This document shows, in pieces, positions 42,101 through 50,050 of a stretch of 64,000 nt of DNA. Source of the DNA: Schistosoma haematobium (Eukaryota; Platyhelminthes; Trematoda; Strigeidida; Schistosomatidae); NCBI RefSeq assembly GCF_000699445.3, contig NC_067200.1:18775003-18839002 (forward strand), read 5' to 3'. Position 1 is the first letter of the stretch; each line of letters starts with the position of its first letter. The notes under the pieces are model-generated. The model ran no database searches and had not been told where the DNA came from. It saw only the letters and a list, made by a program, of their open reading frames with translations. Both the position numbers and the translations under genes were made by a program.

Positions 42101-45100
42101 AAAAATTGTTTTCTGTTGTCGTTGGTATAAATAACTTACTACATTGTTTCTTCCTTGCTTTATCACATATAGCTGGACGTAGACTTAATGGTTTACCTTG
42201 TACCATACAATTCATTGAACATTCTAATACACCAAGACATGATTTTTTTAATACTTGAGGATTATGATTATTTGTATTACGCATAGCCCAACCACTTTGA
42301 TGTCGACGTGCACGTTCACATGTTTGAGCATAAACACGTCTACAATGTCCAGTTGGCCATAATTCATATGAATCATAATAATTAACCTAGAAAAATAAAA
42401 GATATAAAAATGGACTATCAGAAGGGGTTTGTGGAGATTTTAGAAATTTCACTGATTGAAATCATGAGTCCATTGAAGCTAGACCGTCATGGAAAACCTG
42501 GAAGCACTGAACGGCCGTTTCGTCCTAGTGTGGAACTCCTCAGTAGTGCGCATCCACGACCCCGCATCCCGCGAGATTCGAACCCATGACCTATCAGTCT
42601 CACGCTAGGCGCTTAACCAACTAGACCACTGAGCCAGCATCCAACGGTGTTAATGTCTAACTTCAACCATACTGGGACGAAACGGCCGTCCAGTGCTCCC
42701 AGGTTTTCCATGGTGGTCCAGCTTCAATTGACTCATGATTTCAATCTATAAAAATGAATTGTTGGCTTGTTTCGTTCTTAAATTTCTTCTTTTAAAAAAA
42801 GAATATAGAACAGTTGTATCGTAACTCATCATAAATGGACAGGTTCACAAACCTATAACGGATAAGATTTTAGAGAACATACATTGTAATCTAACCACAT
42901 AGTGAGTATAGGATGATAATTGATATGAATAGAGAAACAAGAAGTCTTAACAAACTTTAGAAGCTATTTTTGAGGGACGTTATTTCATTTCATTCAAAAC
43001 TTGTATAACACTGACATTTATTTTTGTTTCTAGTCTATTCTACAGAACATGAGCTTTCGTTTGATGTATGATTCACTGCCATAGTCCTTTTTGTTCTAAA
43101 GCTATTGTAATTTAAAAGTATTATTTCGTACTCTATTTTCTACGCTAATCCCTACTTTTAGACATAATTATATTTTGTCAGATGGATAGTAATCATCTGC
43201 TCACTAGTGACTGACTTCAAGAAATACTCCTGGGGTTCTAGTGAGTAGCCGTTACCAATGGAGTTTAACCAGATCTGTTGTGAGATAGTAACTCACTGAT
43301 GACAATGATGGACAGTGGTGCAACTTCGTGGATTGGTTGAAGTTAGACATTAATACCATTGAATTCTGGCTGACTCAGTGATCTAGTGGTTAAGCGCTCA
43401 CGCGTGAGACTGATAGATCCTGGTTTCAAATGTCGAGAGGCGGGATCGTAGATGCGTACTGCTGAGGAGTCCCATACCAGGACGAAACGGTCGTCGAGTC
43501 GTTACAGGTTTTCCATGGTGGTCTAACTTCAATTGACTAGTGATTTCAATCAGTGATAACTATATTTTCCTAATTATTGTGCGTTATTGTCGGGTTAGTC
43601 ATCTATTTATTCATGTATCTTTTTTACACTGATCTGAAATCGGGAAATCGGAAAGCAGATCGTAATTAGGAATAAACCGAGTAGTGTTTCACTTGAATAG
43701 CCTTCTCTCATTCGCGTGCTTGTTAGCCAATCAGGTGATAGAATAGTTTCCGTCTCTCTAACCCACTTCGAACTCACGCGTACTAGATTCAAGGTTAAGC
43801 CAGTCAGCCTATTGTGTCAAGATCTTAATCTAGATTAGACAAGTTATCCTAAGCACCAAAAGTGGGTAGGCAGATCAAGGACGTAACAATAATCATGTAT
43901 TGATTTGACTTAGGCAGCCATGAAAAATCTAAACAAGAAACACTAGATGACCAGTTTCGTCTTAGTATGGAACTTCTTGACAGTAAAAATTTCCAATTTT
44001 GTGTGAGTGAAGATATTTGACATTCGACTTATCGATTCAGGTTTTTGGAAGTGTACTGGTGAAGAATATCATACTAGGACGAAACATCAATCTAGTGTAC
44101 AATCTTACTAATGGTTGTTTAACTTATAGGTTCGTGATATCAATCAAATCCAGCTCATCTCCACAAATCCATAGTGAGTATAGAATTAGATGTGTTTTAT
44201 ATGTTTAAGCTCATTTATTGATAAGACGTGTTGTACAAGAAATACTGGATCAAAATTTCTTACTAATTGATGTTTGTCAGAAAAATGAAGCTTAAATCAT
44301 AAATGAACTAATTCAACCTTGTATATTTAAACCAGAACTAGTCAATCTCATAGTCTAAGATATTAACATTGAGTCATTCAGGCAGTGACTAACCTCTTGT
44401 AGGAAGGAACTTATGTTTAAAGTTTTCTGAAGACGAATTTCACTTGGTATTGTTTTAGTTGAATCTTCTCATTGTTATTTAGAACTGAAATTAGTCAATC
44501 TCATGTTGGCATATCTACATCGTGTGCGTATTGCCTCAATATAACCTTAAGTCACAAGTCTTTTAAGCAAAGATGGATAGCGGCTAGCAGTGGATACCAT
44601 GACGCGCGCTTTTTTATCCTATTTGGGACTCGTCAGTTGGATGTACCTGAAGACTATTTTTAATCACTTAAAATTAACACATAGTGCATGTGATCTAGAA
44701 TCATTTAGATTAATGAGAACCTAAAAGAATTCACTGGTTAGTTCTTTCCACGGAAAATAAGATCTCTCAACAGGGACAAAATTCACATTAAATCAATAAA
44801 TAGTTATTTGTGATATTCCCGCTGATGATTATTTCCTTAGATCGATCCTTAGGAAACTGTACTGATAGGCCCATAAATAGTGTAATATAGAGAATTACTG
44901 TATTTCACAAATAGATATAAGGTGAAATGACGACCGTTGGATTTCAGGCGCAGTTGTCCGCAGAATCATTTGTAAGTGAGGTCGTGTTTACACGTTGATG
45001 AATTGTGTTCAATCTAGTCAAGAAATGTTCAATGCTTTCTAATTTTCAATCTCTTTCATTCCAGTTAATATTAATTCGTGACGTAAGTAAAATATTTCAT

Positions 45101-48100
45101 CTTCACTCTGTTCATTGAATAACAACACGAATGGATCATCATCATTGAAGACCTGGAAGCTCTGAATAACTGTTTCATCCTAGTATAAGACTCTTCGATA
45201 ATATGCAATTGTGACACTGCCAGGTACAGAAAATAAGACATTGACTTCTCTTGGGGAGCCCTTAAATTCCAGAAAATCGAATTGACATTAAATAATTTAT
45301 GTTTAAGTTCAATCAATTTAAGATGTTGCACAATTAATATTCAATAACATTAGTGGATAAATATCTCAATCCTGATATGGTTTACGCTACGAGACCTAGA
45401 GATCTTTTGTTCAACCTGTGATGCACACTATTAAGCAGCTCCATAGTGGTTCGAAACAGCTATCCAGTGCTTGGTGTCTTTGAATAGTTGTCTAACTAAA
45501 GTAAGTCCGTAATGTGGACTATGAGAATTAATCATTTTCATAGATCCCTTACATTTATTGGTATTAAACTAGAGTTTAATTTGGAAACATTCATTTAGGA
45601 CTGGGATATACATTAAACTGATGAGTTTCAAACAAAGGAAACGTGTATTTATGTAAGCTAGTAATCTTAAAGAAGGATTTTAACAATCAATCTCTAAGCT
45701 ACTAAATACATTTATATCCAAATAATCACCAAGAGAATCCATGCAATGTACACATTTTCATTCCTCAATTCTGTCTATTTATTATGAAAGATGATTATCT
45801 TGGATAATATTAGACTAAATGATATTAAAGTCTTTGAAAGTGGATGACTCATATACAAATCTTATGGAGAGCGATAGAAGCAATCGGTTCCGTCAAGATT
45901 ACAGGTACACTCGGTTGATAAGTATCAGCTAAAGTTGAACCTAATTCAGAGTTATCTATGAATCATCTTCAATCAATTAACTTCTAAATAATAAATTCTA
46001 CAACATAAATATCTAATAAAGGAAATATAGTTCGAGTTTTCAAAATTGTGTTTTACTAATAGAATGCTCATCTAATCACCTTTGGGAAATAATTTTTATA
46101 TCAGAAAGGGGTTTTTGTGTATATTATAGTAATTTCAACCACTGAAATAATTTTTAATTAAACGAAACTAGAAAATTCAAGGACACACTTGTTTAGTCCT
46201 TGTTTAGGATAGTAAAATTGGTAAAATTTAACTAATGGAATTTGATAAATCTAATCGAAAGCTTGACTCGATTTCCTAAGATCTTTTACTAACCCTCGGG
46301 CTAAATCTACACAGCAACTTGAATACGTGAGAAAAGGCAAGAAATATAGGAAAAGCGCTTTACTCCAAAGTTGGTTTACATACAGAAACCTAAGGTATTG
46401 ATGTCATTTCAGATGGCCTTGTGTTTCTGGAAAGTTCTGGAGCCCTTATAAACATAGTAGCCGGAGAAGTAATCATAAAATCAGAATTATTAGGCGTGAG
46501 TTTTCATTTTCTAGATGTCTCTGAGGAACTTCTACTGACTGAGTGCTGATTGGATAAGATGCTTCCAAGAGTCTTTAATGCTCCTTTGGGTTTTTTTTCG
46601 AGGAATATTCTGGATCTCTCCAGATATAATATTTATGTTAACTGATCAGGATATTTTAAATGTAAAGCACTAATCAGAGAGTTATCTGATACCCATCAAA
46701 ATTCAAGTCATGGTTTGTGGGTTATAACTGAGTTGTTTAATGTTACTTTTGTGTAATTCAATTGTCCAGTTACTATGAATTTGGAATCTATACTTTTTGA
46801 CATTCACCAGTAAAGTTAATTCTTATGAATATCAAGTGAAGTACACTATTTACTTTAAACGTTAAAATCTGAGGAATTGATATCTCAACAAAGATAAGTT
46901 GTTGATCAACTGACTGTTTAAATGATCATCTTAAGATCACATAAATCACGAATATGATGAACATTATTTAGTTATATTAACTCAATATCATCTTGTAACG
47001 AGTTCCAAATAGGACGAAATGCATATCCTAGATTTCATCTATCTTTGTTTATCTTGTGAATGTTGTATCATTCAGTTTGAACTCAATATTTAACATCTTA
47101 ACATTAGTTTGAAGACCTAAAGGTCTAACAATGATCACTCAGTCTTTAGACTACTGAGACAGTATTCACTATTTCACATGTCTAATGTAAATCAATAAAC
47201 AATATTAGACAACCAACTTACATTGTCACTGGCAGTTACTTGTCTTACTTTTGGAACTATCAAAATGTGTCCAACAAATTATCTACTTCTCATTTCCTAT
47301 AATTTAATCATTCAGTTTAAATTCTTTCCTATAATCTCAACAACAAAAAACAAACAAGAGAGGATAAAACACACGTCCTGGATTTCATCGCTGACCGCTA
47401 TCCACACATCTAAGTACAGTTTATAACCCTAAGTAACAGGGAAGTGAGGCATTTAACTCACCCATAAGTTGATCAGTTTATTGATTTATTGAATTTGATC
47501 AATAATCGGTACGACCGTAATTTGAATGTTTGAAATTTGGGAGAAGAAAAAACAACCATGAAAATCGAATGGAATGAAATCAGTGTCAATTTTTTTTGTT
47601 GTTGTTTAAAATAACGAGTTAGAAACACCATAGTAACTAAGTCACCATTTTTATGACATGGAATTCACAGAATAATAAATAATGATACTCACTTTTGGTA
47701 ATTTCAAATCTTTTATATCCCATAAATGCTGTTGAATAGTTAGACTGGAATTTTCTTTGGATTCATTAATTATATTATCATTATTATTATTATTGTTACT
47801 ATTGTTATGGACTATAGTGGAACTGTTATCATTCCCTTTCACTTCATTACATGTTACCAAGGTATATTGACCAATTTGATTCAAATGAATCAATGAATTT
47901 GGTGTTGAACTTACTAAATAATTCGTATCAGTATTGATTATTGGAAAATAATCAATAATTCGATCAATATGATTTGTATTATTTCTTTCATGATTGATAA
48001 AATAATTATCATAATTAGTTTTAGGCAATTTTTGTAAATCTATTTCATATTGTTCATTATTATGATAAGTAATTTGTGGTAAATTATATTCAGATTTATG

Positions 48101-48622
48101 TAAATGATCATGTTGATTATGATTATTATTATTATCATAGAAACATGTTGAGTATAATTCGTTATTATAAATATGATTTAGATTATTATCATAATGTGTT
48201 AATCTTCTAACAGATTCAATTGATGGTAAATGTATTTGATTTGTATTGGGGAAATCATTTAAACATTTATTCTGTTCAAGATCACCCTGATATGTATGAT
48301 ACAATTTAGTTGAATATGCGGGTTTGTACAGATTTGTATTTGTATTAGTAGTAGTGGTAGTGGTAGTAGTAGTTGTAGTAGTATTCAATACATTATTGTT
48401 TATAGTTGACATAGTAGTTGGATTAATGATATTAATAGATGAATTATTCAATGTTGTCTGATCTATATATGCGGGTAGATTGGAATTCCATTGTGGAGTT
48501 AATGTAGTACTGACATTATTACCATTATGATTATTATTCAAATGAATATCGTAATTTGCCCAATTCCAAGTTTCAGACATGTTTAATTGTTTTTCTGATG
48601 AAAATTTCTTAGAGTCCAGCAT
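28222..48622 (-). CDS. GCM-domain (glial cells missing) transcription factor, 4 exons, 1248 aa predicted
   Basis: Exons are 48622-47693, 42386-42140, 38158-37515 and 30147-28222. They total 3747 bases, an exact multiple of three, with GT-AG splice sites and agreeing phases throughout. The GCM DNA-binding domain lies at about residues 302-445, spread over the first three exons: WDIKDLKLPK, then WAMRNTNNHN and SCLGVLEC and LRPAICDKARKKQ, then CRGHSGYPVTHFWRF and YFEAKGEHDHNRP. These blocks, with the Cys/His that bind two zinc ions in known GCM domains, are clear. The part between the WDI motif and WAMRNTN is unusually divergent. Outside the domain the protein is low complexity, rich in Asn, Ser, Thr, Gln, His and acidic runs. 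In other animals GCM proteins act in the nucleus as activators of glial, blood, placental or parathyroid genes; the role here is not inferable. The ATG at 48622 is the first in frame. Introns are 5.3, 4.0 and 7.4 kb and full of repeats. Confidence 0.92.
30255..30650 (+). repeat. Family C repeat, 5'-truncated
   Basis: It runs from gggggtcttgctt to the tail caaataaataag. It is inserted in gcm intron 3, antisense to the gene. Confidence 0.75.
30645..30820 (+). repeat. Dispersed repeat E
   Basis: It starts at the tail of the family C copy (gtatgtaacaccactcagaa). It aligns with 34735-34920 over ttgaagagaat and the terminal gttt(t)cca block. Not recognised further. Confidence 0.5.
30830..30950 (+). 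repeat. Family A hammerhead SINE fragment, decayed
   Basis: There is a B-box relic (ggttcgagtgccag), the stem I strand (gatacatcca) and stem II GTCCCAAATAGGAC with GAAA intact. The core is ATGACTA and the triplet is lost. Confidence 0.65.
31010..31200 (-). repeat. Family B element, folded back and decayed
   Basis: The minus arm has a hammerhead relic (tcgtttcgttctactatgat) and a B-box relic. A plus 3' block (atcgtttcatgatctcaatc) follows. Confidence 0.55.
31545..31860. repeat. Family B foldback element with two opposed hammerheads
   Basis: The left arm (31553-31665, minus) carries core CTGAGGA, GAAA and ACGGCCGT with triplet GUU. The right part (31666-31860, plus) carries a tRNA-like head, a perfect B box (gggttcgaatc at 31690-31700) and a second hammerhead whose GAAA is AAAA. 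The two arms are inverted repeats of over 100 bp with about 60 bp between. Confidence 0.8.
31880..32090 (-). repeat. Family B relic
   Basis: The minus block (gcttttcgtcctaacatga) and tRNA-like head (tgtagaccactgaaatgg) remain. Decayed. Confidence 0.5.
32190..32665. repeat. Family D hammerhead element, 1.3 head-to-tail units
   Basis: The block at 32210-32300 recurs at 32557-32650 in the same orientation, giving a 347 bp period. On the minus strand the unit has a tRNA-like head (GGATAGCCAAGTGGTAACG), a B-box relic (GAGTTTGAATCCGTC) and a hammerhead at 32381-32426. No target-site duplication was identified. Confidence 0.75.
32381..32426 (-). ncRNA. Hammerhead ribozyme, family D, core complete
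   Basis: On the minus strand: stem I ACCTTG (32426-32421) pairs with CAAGGT (32387-32382). The core CTGACGA is 32420-32414. GAAA is 32399-32396. Stem III is the palindrome ACCTAGGT (32396-32389). The cut is predicted after the C at 32388 (GUC). Stem II is weakened to about two pairs, so activity is doubtful in this copy. Confidence 0.6.
33383..33859 (-). repeat. Family C repeat, full length with target-site duplication
   Basis: 477 bp, tail TTTATTTTTATTTATTTT on the plus strand at its left end. The flanks 33370-33382 and 33860-33872 match in 12 of 13 bases (gcYaagacaatca). This defines the element's ends: a 5' end CCCTCAAATGCCC-like on the minus strand and an A-rich tetranucleotide 3' tail. 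It is a retroposed element without an evident protein. Confidence 0.85.
33945..34040 (+). repeat. Family D fragment
   Basis: It aligns with 32330-32385 (ttgataagatgatagttgga, then agtcaaacagaaaaccctg) and stops before the hammerhead. Confidence 0.5.
34305..34530. repeat. Family B foldback element
   Basis: The minus arm covers the 3' block, the hammerhead (core CTGAACA, AAAA: inactive) and the B-box region (gcgagactcgaactcaga). A plus 3' arm from ttttccatggtggtctagc completes an inverted repeat of about 55 bp. Confidence 0.75.
34735..34920 (+). repeat. Dispersed repeat E
   Basis: It is similar to 30645-30820. It opens gtatgtaacatcaatcggaa and ends near tagttttcatatttcaca. Confidence 0.45.
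34921..35345. other. Intronic stretch with a family B relic at its end
   Basis: 35265-35355 keeps a plus-strand 3' block of family B (accatccagttggcatccag, then tcataatctcaat). The rest is not recognised. Confidence 0.4.
35353..36846 (+). mobile_element. RTE-type LINE, reverse transcriptase region, dead copy
   Basis: Translation in shifting frames gives the RTE reverse transcriptase from SGKAAGHGNIPVETLKS through WKKGCLIKIPKKGNLSKCEN, YRGITLTS and GFCKDQSC to LDFSDDLALI and the C-terminal block. Many stops and frameshifts are present. The catalytic motif normally FADD reads FSDD. The 3' tail is (TAAG)n at 36828-36842. It lies in gcm intron 3, opposite strand. Confidence 0.88.
37085..37456 (+). 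mobile_element. RTE-type LINE 3' fragment with (TGAG)n tail
   Basis: It encodes LHQLRWLGYVSCMPRHRLPR, a stop, KKVRGGQTKVWHQSLKSLTS and RCRLLGWGPCDYYNQWLE. It ends in (TGAG)13 at 37405-37456. It is the same family as 20222-20575 and the minus fragment at 6755-7128. It ends only 58 bp from gcm exon 3. Confidence 0.85.
37515..38158 (-). CDS. gcm exon 3: second half of GCM domain and Gln/Asn/Thr-rich linker
   Basis: The acceptor CTCACAG precedes 38158 and the donor AAA|GTAAGT is at 37514. It encodes RECITPGCKGRLILRNCRGH and SGYPVTHFWRF...GEHDHNRP, completing the zinc-binding domain. A Thr-rich and Gln-rich linker follows, with a basic patch near the end (GKRVTNRKVIRREKK), possibly a nuclear localisation signal. 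Confidence 0.92.
38225..38390 (-). repeat. Family B relic beside gcm exon 3
   Basis: The minus-strand relic (tttctaccctagtatgacac, B-box relic, tRNA-like head) starts 67 bp upstream of the exon 3 acceptor (in gene orientation). Confidence 0.5.
38391..39235. other. Intron 2 of gcm, simple-sequence rich
   Basis: The 141-codon plus-strand frame (38578-39003) overlaps (TG)n-type repeats near 38827-38868 and has no recognisable domain. I consider it chance. Confidence 0.4.
39240..39840 (-). repeat. Family B element split by a family C insertion
   Basis: The minus family B copy runs 39240-39359 and resumes at 39753-39840. The ten bases atgggactcc at 39350-39359 are repeated at 39743-39752, flanking the inserted family C copy. 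Confidence 0.85.
39360..39742 (+). repeat. Family C repeat, 5'-truncated, nested in a family B element
   Basis: It starts aagtcctactcactgcc and ends with tail aaacaaataaataaata. A 10 bp target-site duplication flanks it. The 5' truncation and tail indicate LINE-style target-primed reverse transcription. Confidence 0.88.
39895..40400. repeat. Family B variant: minus arm joined to a full plus unit
   Basis: A minus arm with hammerhead relic (39905-40020) switches to a plus 3' terminus (tccacaaatccccattctga) and runs head-to-tail into a complete plus unit to about 40400. It is the same variant as 24545-24970. Confidence 0.7.
40401..42139. other. gcm intron 2, family A and B relics only
   Basis: 40645-40760 is a worn family A minus copy and 41075-41250 and 41870-42010 are family B relics. 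Several short frames (41329-41701) have no domain or splice support. Confidence 0.4.
42140..42386 (-). CDS. gcm exon 2: first half of GCM DNA-binding domain
   Basis: The acceptor is TTTTTCTAG and the donor is A|GTAAGT. It starts with VNYYDSYELWPTGHCRRVYA, which is diverged from the usual family sequence, and then WAMRNTNNHNPQVLKKSCLG and LRPAICDKARKKQC, which are near-invariant in the family. It ends with one base of an Asn codon. Confidence 0.92.
42417..42755. repeat. Family B foldback element next to gcm exon 2
   Basis: The minus arm 42417-42665 holds the 3' block, hammerhead, perfect B box (GGGTTCGAATCTC) and tRNA-like head. It then switches to a plus arm at 42666 that begins inside stem II of the hammerhead and runs to the 3' block. 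Only about 28 bp separates the element from the exon 2 acceptor. Confidence 0.85.
42503..42550 (-). ncRNA. Intronic hammerhead ribozyme, family B, sense to gcm
   Basis: On the minus strand: stem I GCGCACTA pairs with CAGTGC (one A-C mismatch at the core end). The core CTGAGGA is 42543-42537, GAAA is 42521-42518 and the palindrome ACGGCCGT is 42518-42511. The cleavage position is U42510 (GUU, an allowed but weaker triplet). Stem II is GTTC...GGAC region. It lies in intron 1 of gcm in transcript orientation, about 120 nt before exon 2. Activity is not assured. Confidence 0.55.
43180..43560 (+). repeat. Family B hammerhead element, full length
   Basis: It contains the 5' block (tctgctcactagtgactgac), a tRNA-like head at 43368-43435 and a hammerhead at 43449-43503 with core CTGAGGA, stem II GTCC/GGAC, GAAA, ACGGTCGT and GUC. 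Stem I is broken by CAGTG changing to GAGTC. In gcm intron 1, antisense to the gene. Confidence 0.8.
43905..44175. repeat. Family B relic, folded back
   Basis: A minus relic (accagtttcgtcttagtatg) is followed by a plus relic (atactaggacgaaacatcaa, then atctccacaaatcc). Confidence 0.5.
44490..44655 (-). repeat. Family A hammerhead SINE copy
   Basis: It keeps stem I strands, core CTGACGA, stem II GTCCCAAATAGGAT and GCGCGCGTC, but GAAA is AAAA. The downstream part of the unit (tgttggcatatctacatcgt on the plus strand) is also present, which fixes the unit order. Confidence 0.7.
44660..47640. other. gcm intron 1, mostly unrecognised sequence
   Basis: Relics include family B at 45360-45560, family A with core CTGATGA at 45595-45660, family D at 45880-45965, family A at 46975-47045 and a family A end at 47370-47405. 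There is no exon that I can support. Confidence 0.45.
47693..48622 (-). CDS. gcm exon 1: start and low-complexity N-terminus
   Basis: 310 codons. It opens MLDSKKFSSEKQLN and then has Asn/Thr-rich stretches, including a Thr run (about residue 85-97) and an Asn run near the end. It ends in WDIKDLKLPK, the first motif of the GCM domain. The donor is AAA|GTGAGT, phase 0. A second in-frame Met lies at residue 15. Confidence 0.88.
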
Positions 48623-48704
48623 TTCTATAACTTCAAGTATTTAGGAAGACGAAGAAGAAGAAGAGGAAAAAACAAACGAAAAATTCTAATGATTTTAATC
48701 AGAT

Positions 48705-48960
48705 ATTAAATATAAAGGTGTAATACACTATTGAGAGTTAGTGATTAAATGCGGGTTTTGTATAAAGTAATAAAAATAAACAAAACAAAAACGAAAAACT
48801 TTCGGACAAAATAAACCAATCAGAAAACGAATGATATGAATAATGGAAACTTATGAAATTCCATAAATTTGATTGGTTAGAAATGTTGTGTCAATTTTTC
48901 ATAATTATGATTGGATAATTTCTGATCGGCCGTATCCTAAGATTAACCAATTAGATTTTT
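48705..48960 (-). promoter_or_regulatory. Putative gcm promoter with four CCAAT boxes
   Basis: CCAAT motifs lie at 48816-48820 and 48947-48951 (plus orientation) and at 48872-48876 and 48910-48914 (ATTGG, so CCAAT on the gene strand). Spacings are 56, 38 and 37 bp, all within 195-330 bp of the ATG. A TATA-like AT block (TTTATATTTAATA on the minus strand) is near 48703-48716. NF-Y is the usual CCAAT-box binder. Transcription start is not known. Confidence 0.5.
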
Positions 48961-48999
48961 TCATTGTTTTAGTAATAATAAATGAATTGAAATGATGAA

Positions 49000-49465
49000 A
49001 TTGATATTTTCAATAGTTGAGATCATGAGTTAATTGAAGCTAGACTATCATAGAAAACCTGGAAGCATTGGACAACCATTTCGTCGTATTGTGGGACTTT
49101 TCCGCAGTGCGAAATTGAGTAACACAACCACCAATGTCATCAGTAAGTTACTATTTAACAACAGACCTGGTTGAACTTCAATGGCCACTGCTTTTCATTG
49201 GAACTTCAGGATATACATCTTGAAACCAGTCACCAGTGAGCATATGTTGATTAGTATTAGAAAGGGTTTTGTGGAGATTTTAGTAACCTTAATAGTTGAG
49301 ATCATGAGTCAATTGAAACTAGTCTTGAATGCGCACTGCTGAGGAGTCGCACAATAGGAAGAAACGGTCGTCCAGTGTTTCCAGGTTTTCTATGGTGGGC
49401 TAGCTTTAATTGACTCATCATTTCAACTATTGAAATTACTCCACAAAACCCCTTCTGATATTAAA
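49000..49465. repeat. Family B: minus copy joined to a plus hammerhead arm
   Basis: The minus part spans 49000-49320. A plus arm from 49325 holds hammerhead core CTGAGGA (49340-49346), GAAA, ACGGTCGT and GUC with stem I CACTG/CAGTG intact. Stem II is spoiled by GGAA in place of GGAC. Confidence 0.75.
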
Positions 49466-49746
49466 CATTGTTATGTATATTTCCAATATTGAGTTGTTAA
49501 TAATTATCAGTTATACAGCTTCAAACTAATTATTGATCTATTCAAATGTATGTTAAGACAAAGGCATACATTACACATTAACCTTAGGCTAAGAAGAAAT
49601 GCATGCTGTTATTTCGTAGTGATGAATAAATTACGGGTAACCTCTGAGATCTATTAATGGACCAATATTTTTATTGTATAACTGTTCAGTTACTAGACTG
49701 TGTATATCTATATTCCTCGTATTATAAGATTCATTTTGACCTATAG

Positions 49747-49747
<1 letters not shown>

Positions 49748-49787
<40 letters not shown>
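49748..49787. repeat. (TTA)n microsatellite, 13 copies
   Basis: An uninterrupted trinucleotide run. Confidence 0.95.
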
Positions 49788-49788
<1 letters not shown>

Positions 49789-49834
49789 CGATGTACTATT
49801 CTTAAGTTGTATCCAGTTTATTGATTACAGCCTC

Positions 49835-50050
49835 CCACGTTCACAGCCACTTTCTGGCCTGATCTTGTATAAATGTTATTTTCCATTTTATGGTGTGATG
49901 TACTCTGTTTGGCTGGTATATAAACCAAGTATGCTTGAAATAAATGATTCGTATAGTGGACGCTGTTATTGGTGTTCTAGACTCAGTTGAACGGGCTAGG
50001 CGAACGAAGGATCAATAAGGACGCTAGGCTGATCAGACCGGTCAAACGTC
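49835..50050 (+). mobile_element. Possible solo LTR or LTR fragment
   Basis: It contains a TATA-like box (gtatataaacc at 49916-49926) and an AATAAA signal (49938-49943) about 20 bp further on, followed by ggacgctgttattggtgttc and a C-rich end. This spacing is like an LTR R-U5 junction. No second copy is present in the window, so ends are not defined. Confidence 0.3.

Noticed and set aside
49700..49990. A 96-codon frame with a leucine run
   Set aside because: The leucines come from the (TTA)n microsatellite and the rest overlaps a repeat-like region. No domain, start context or splicing support.
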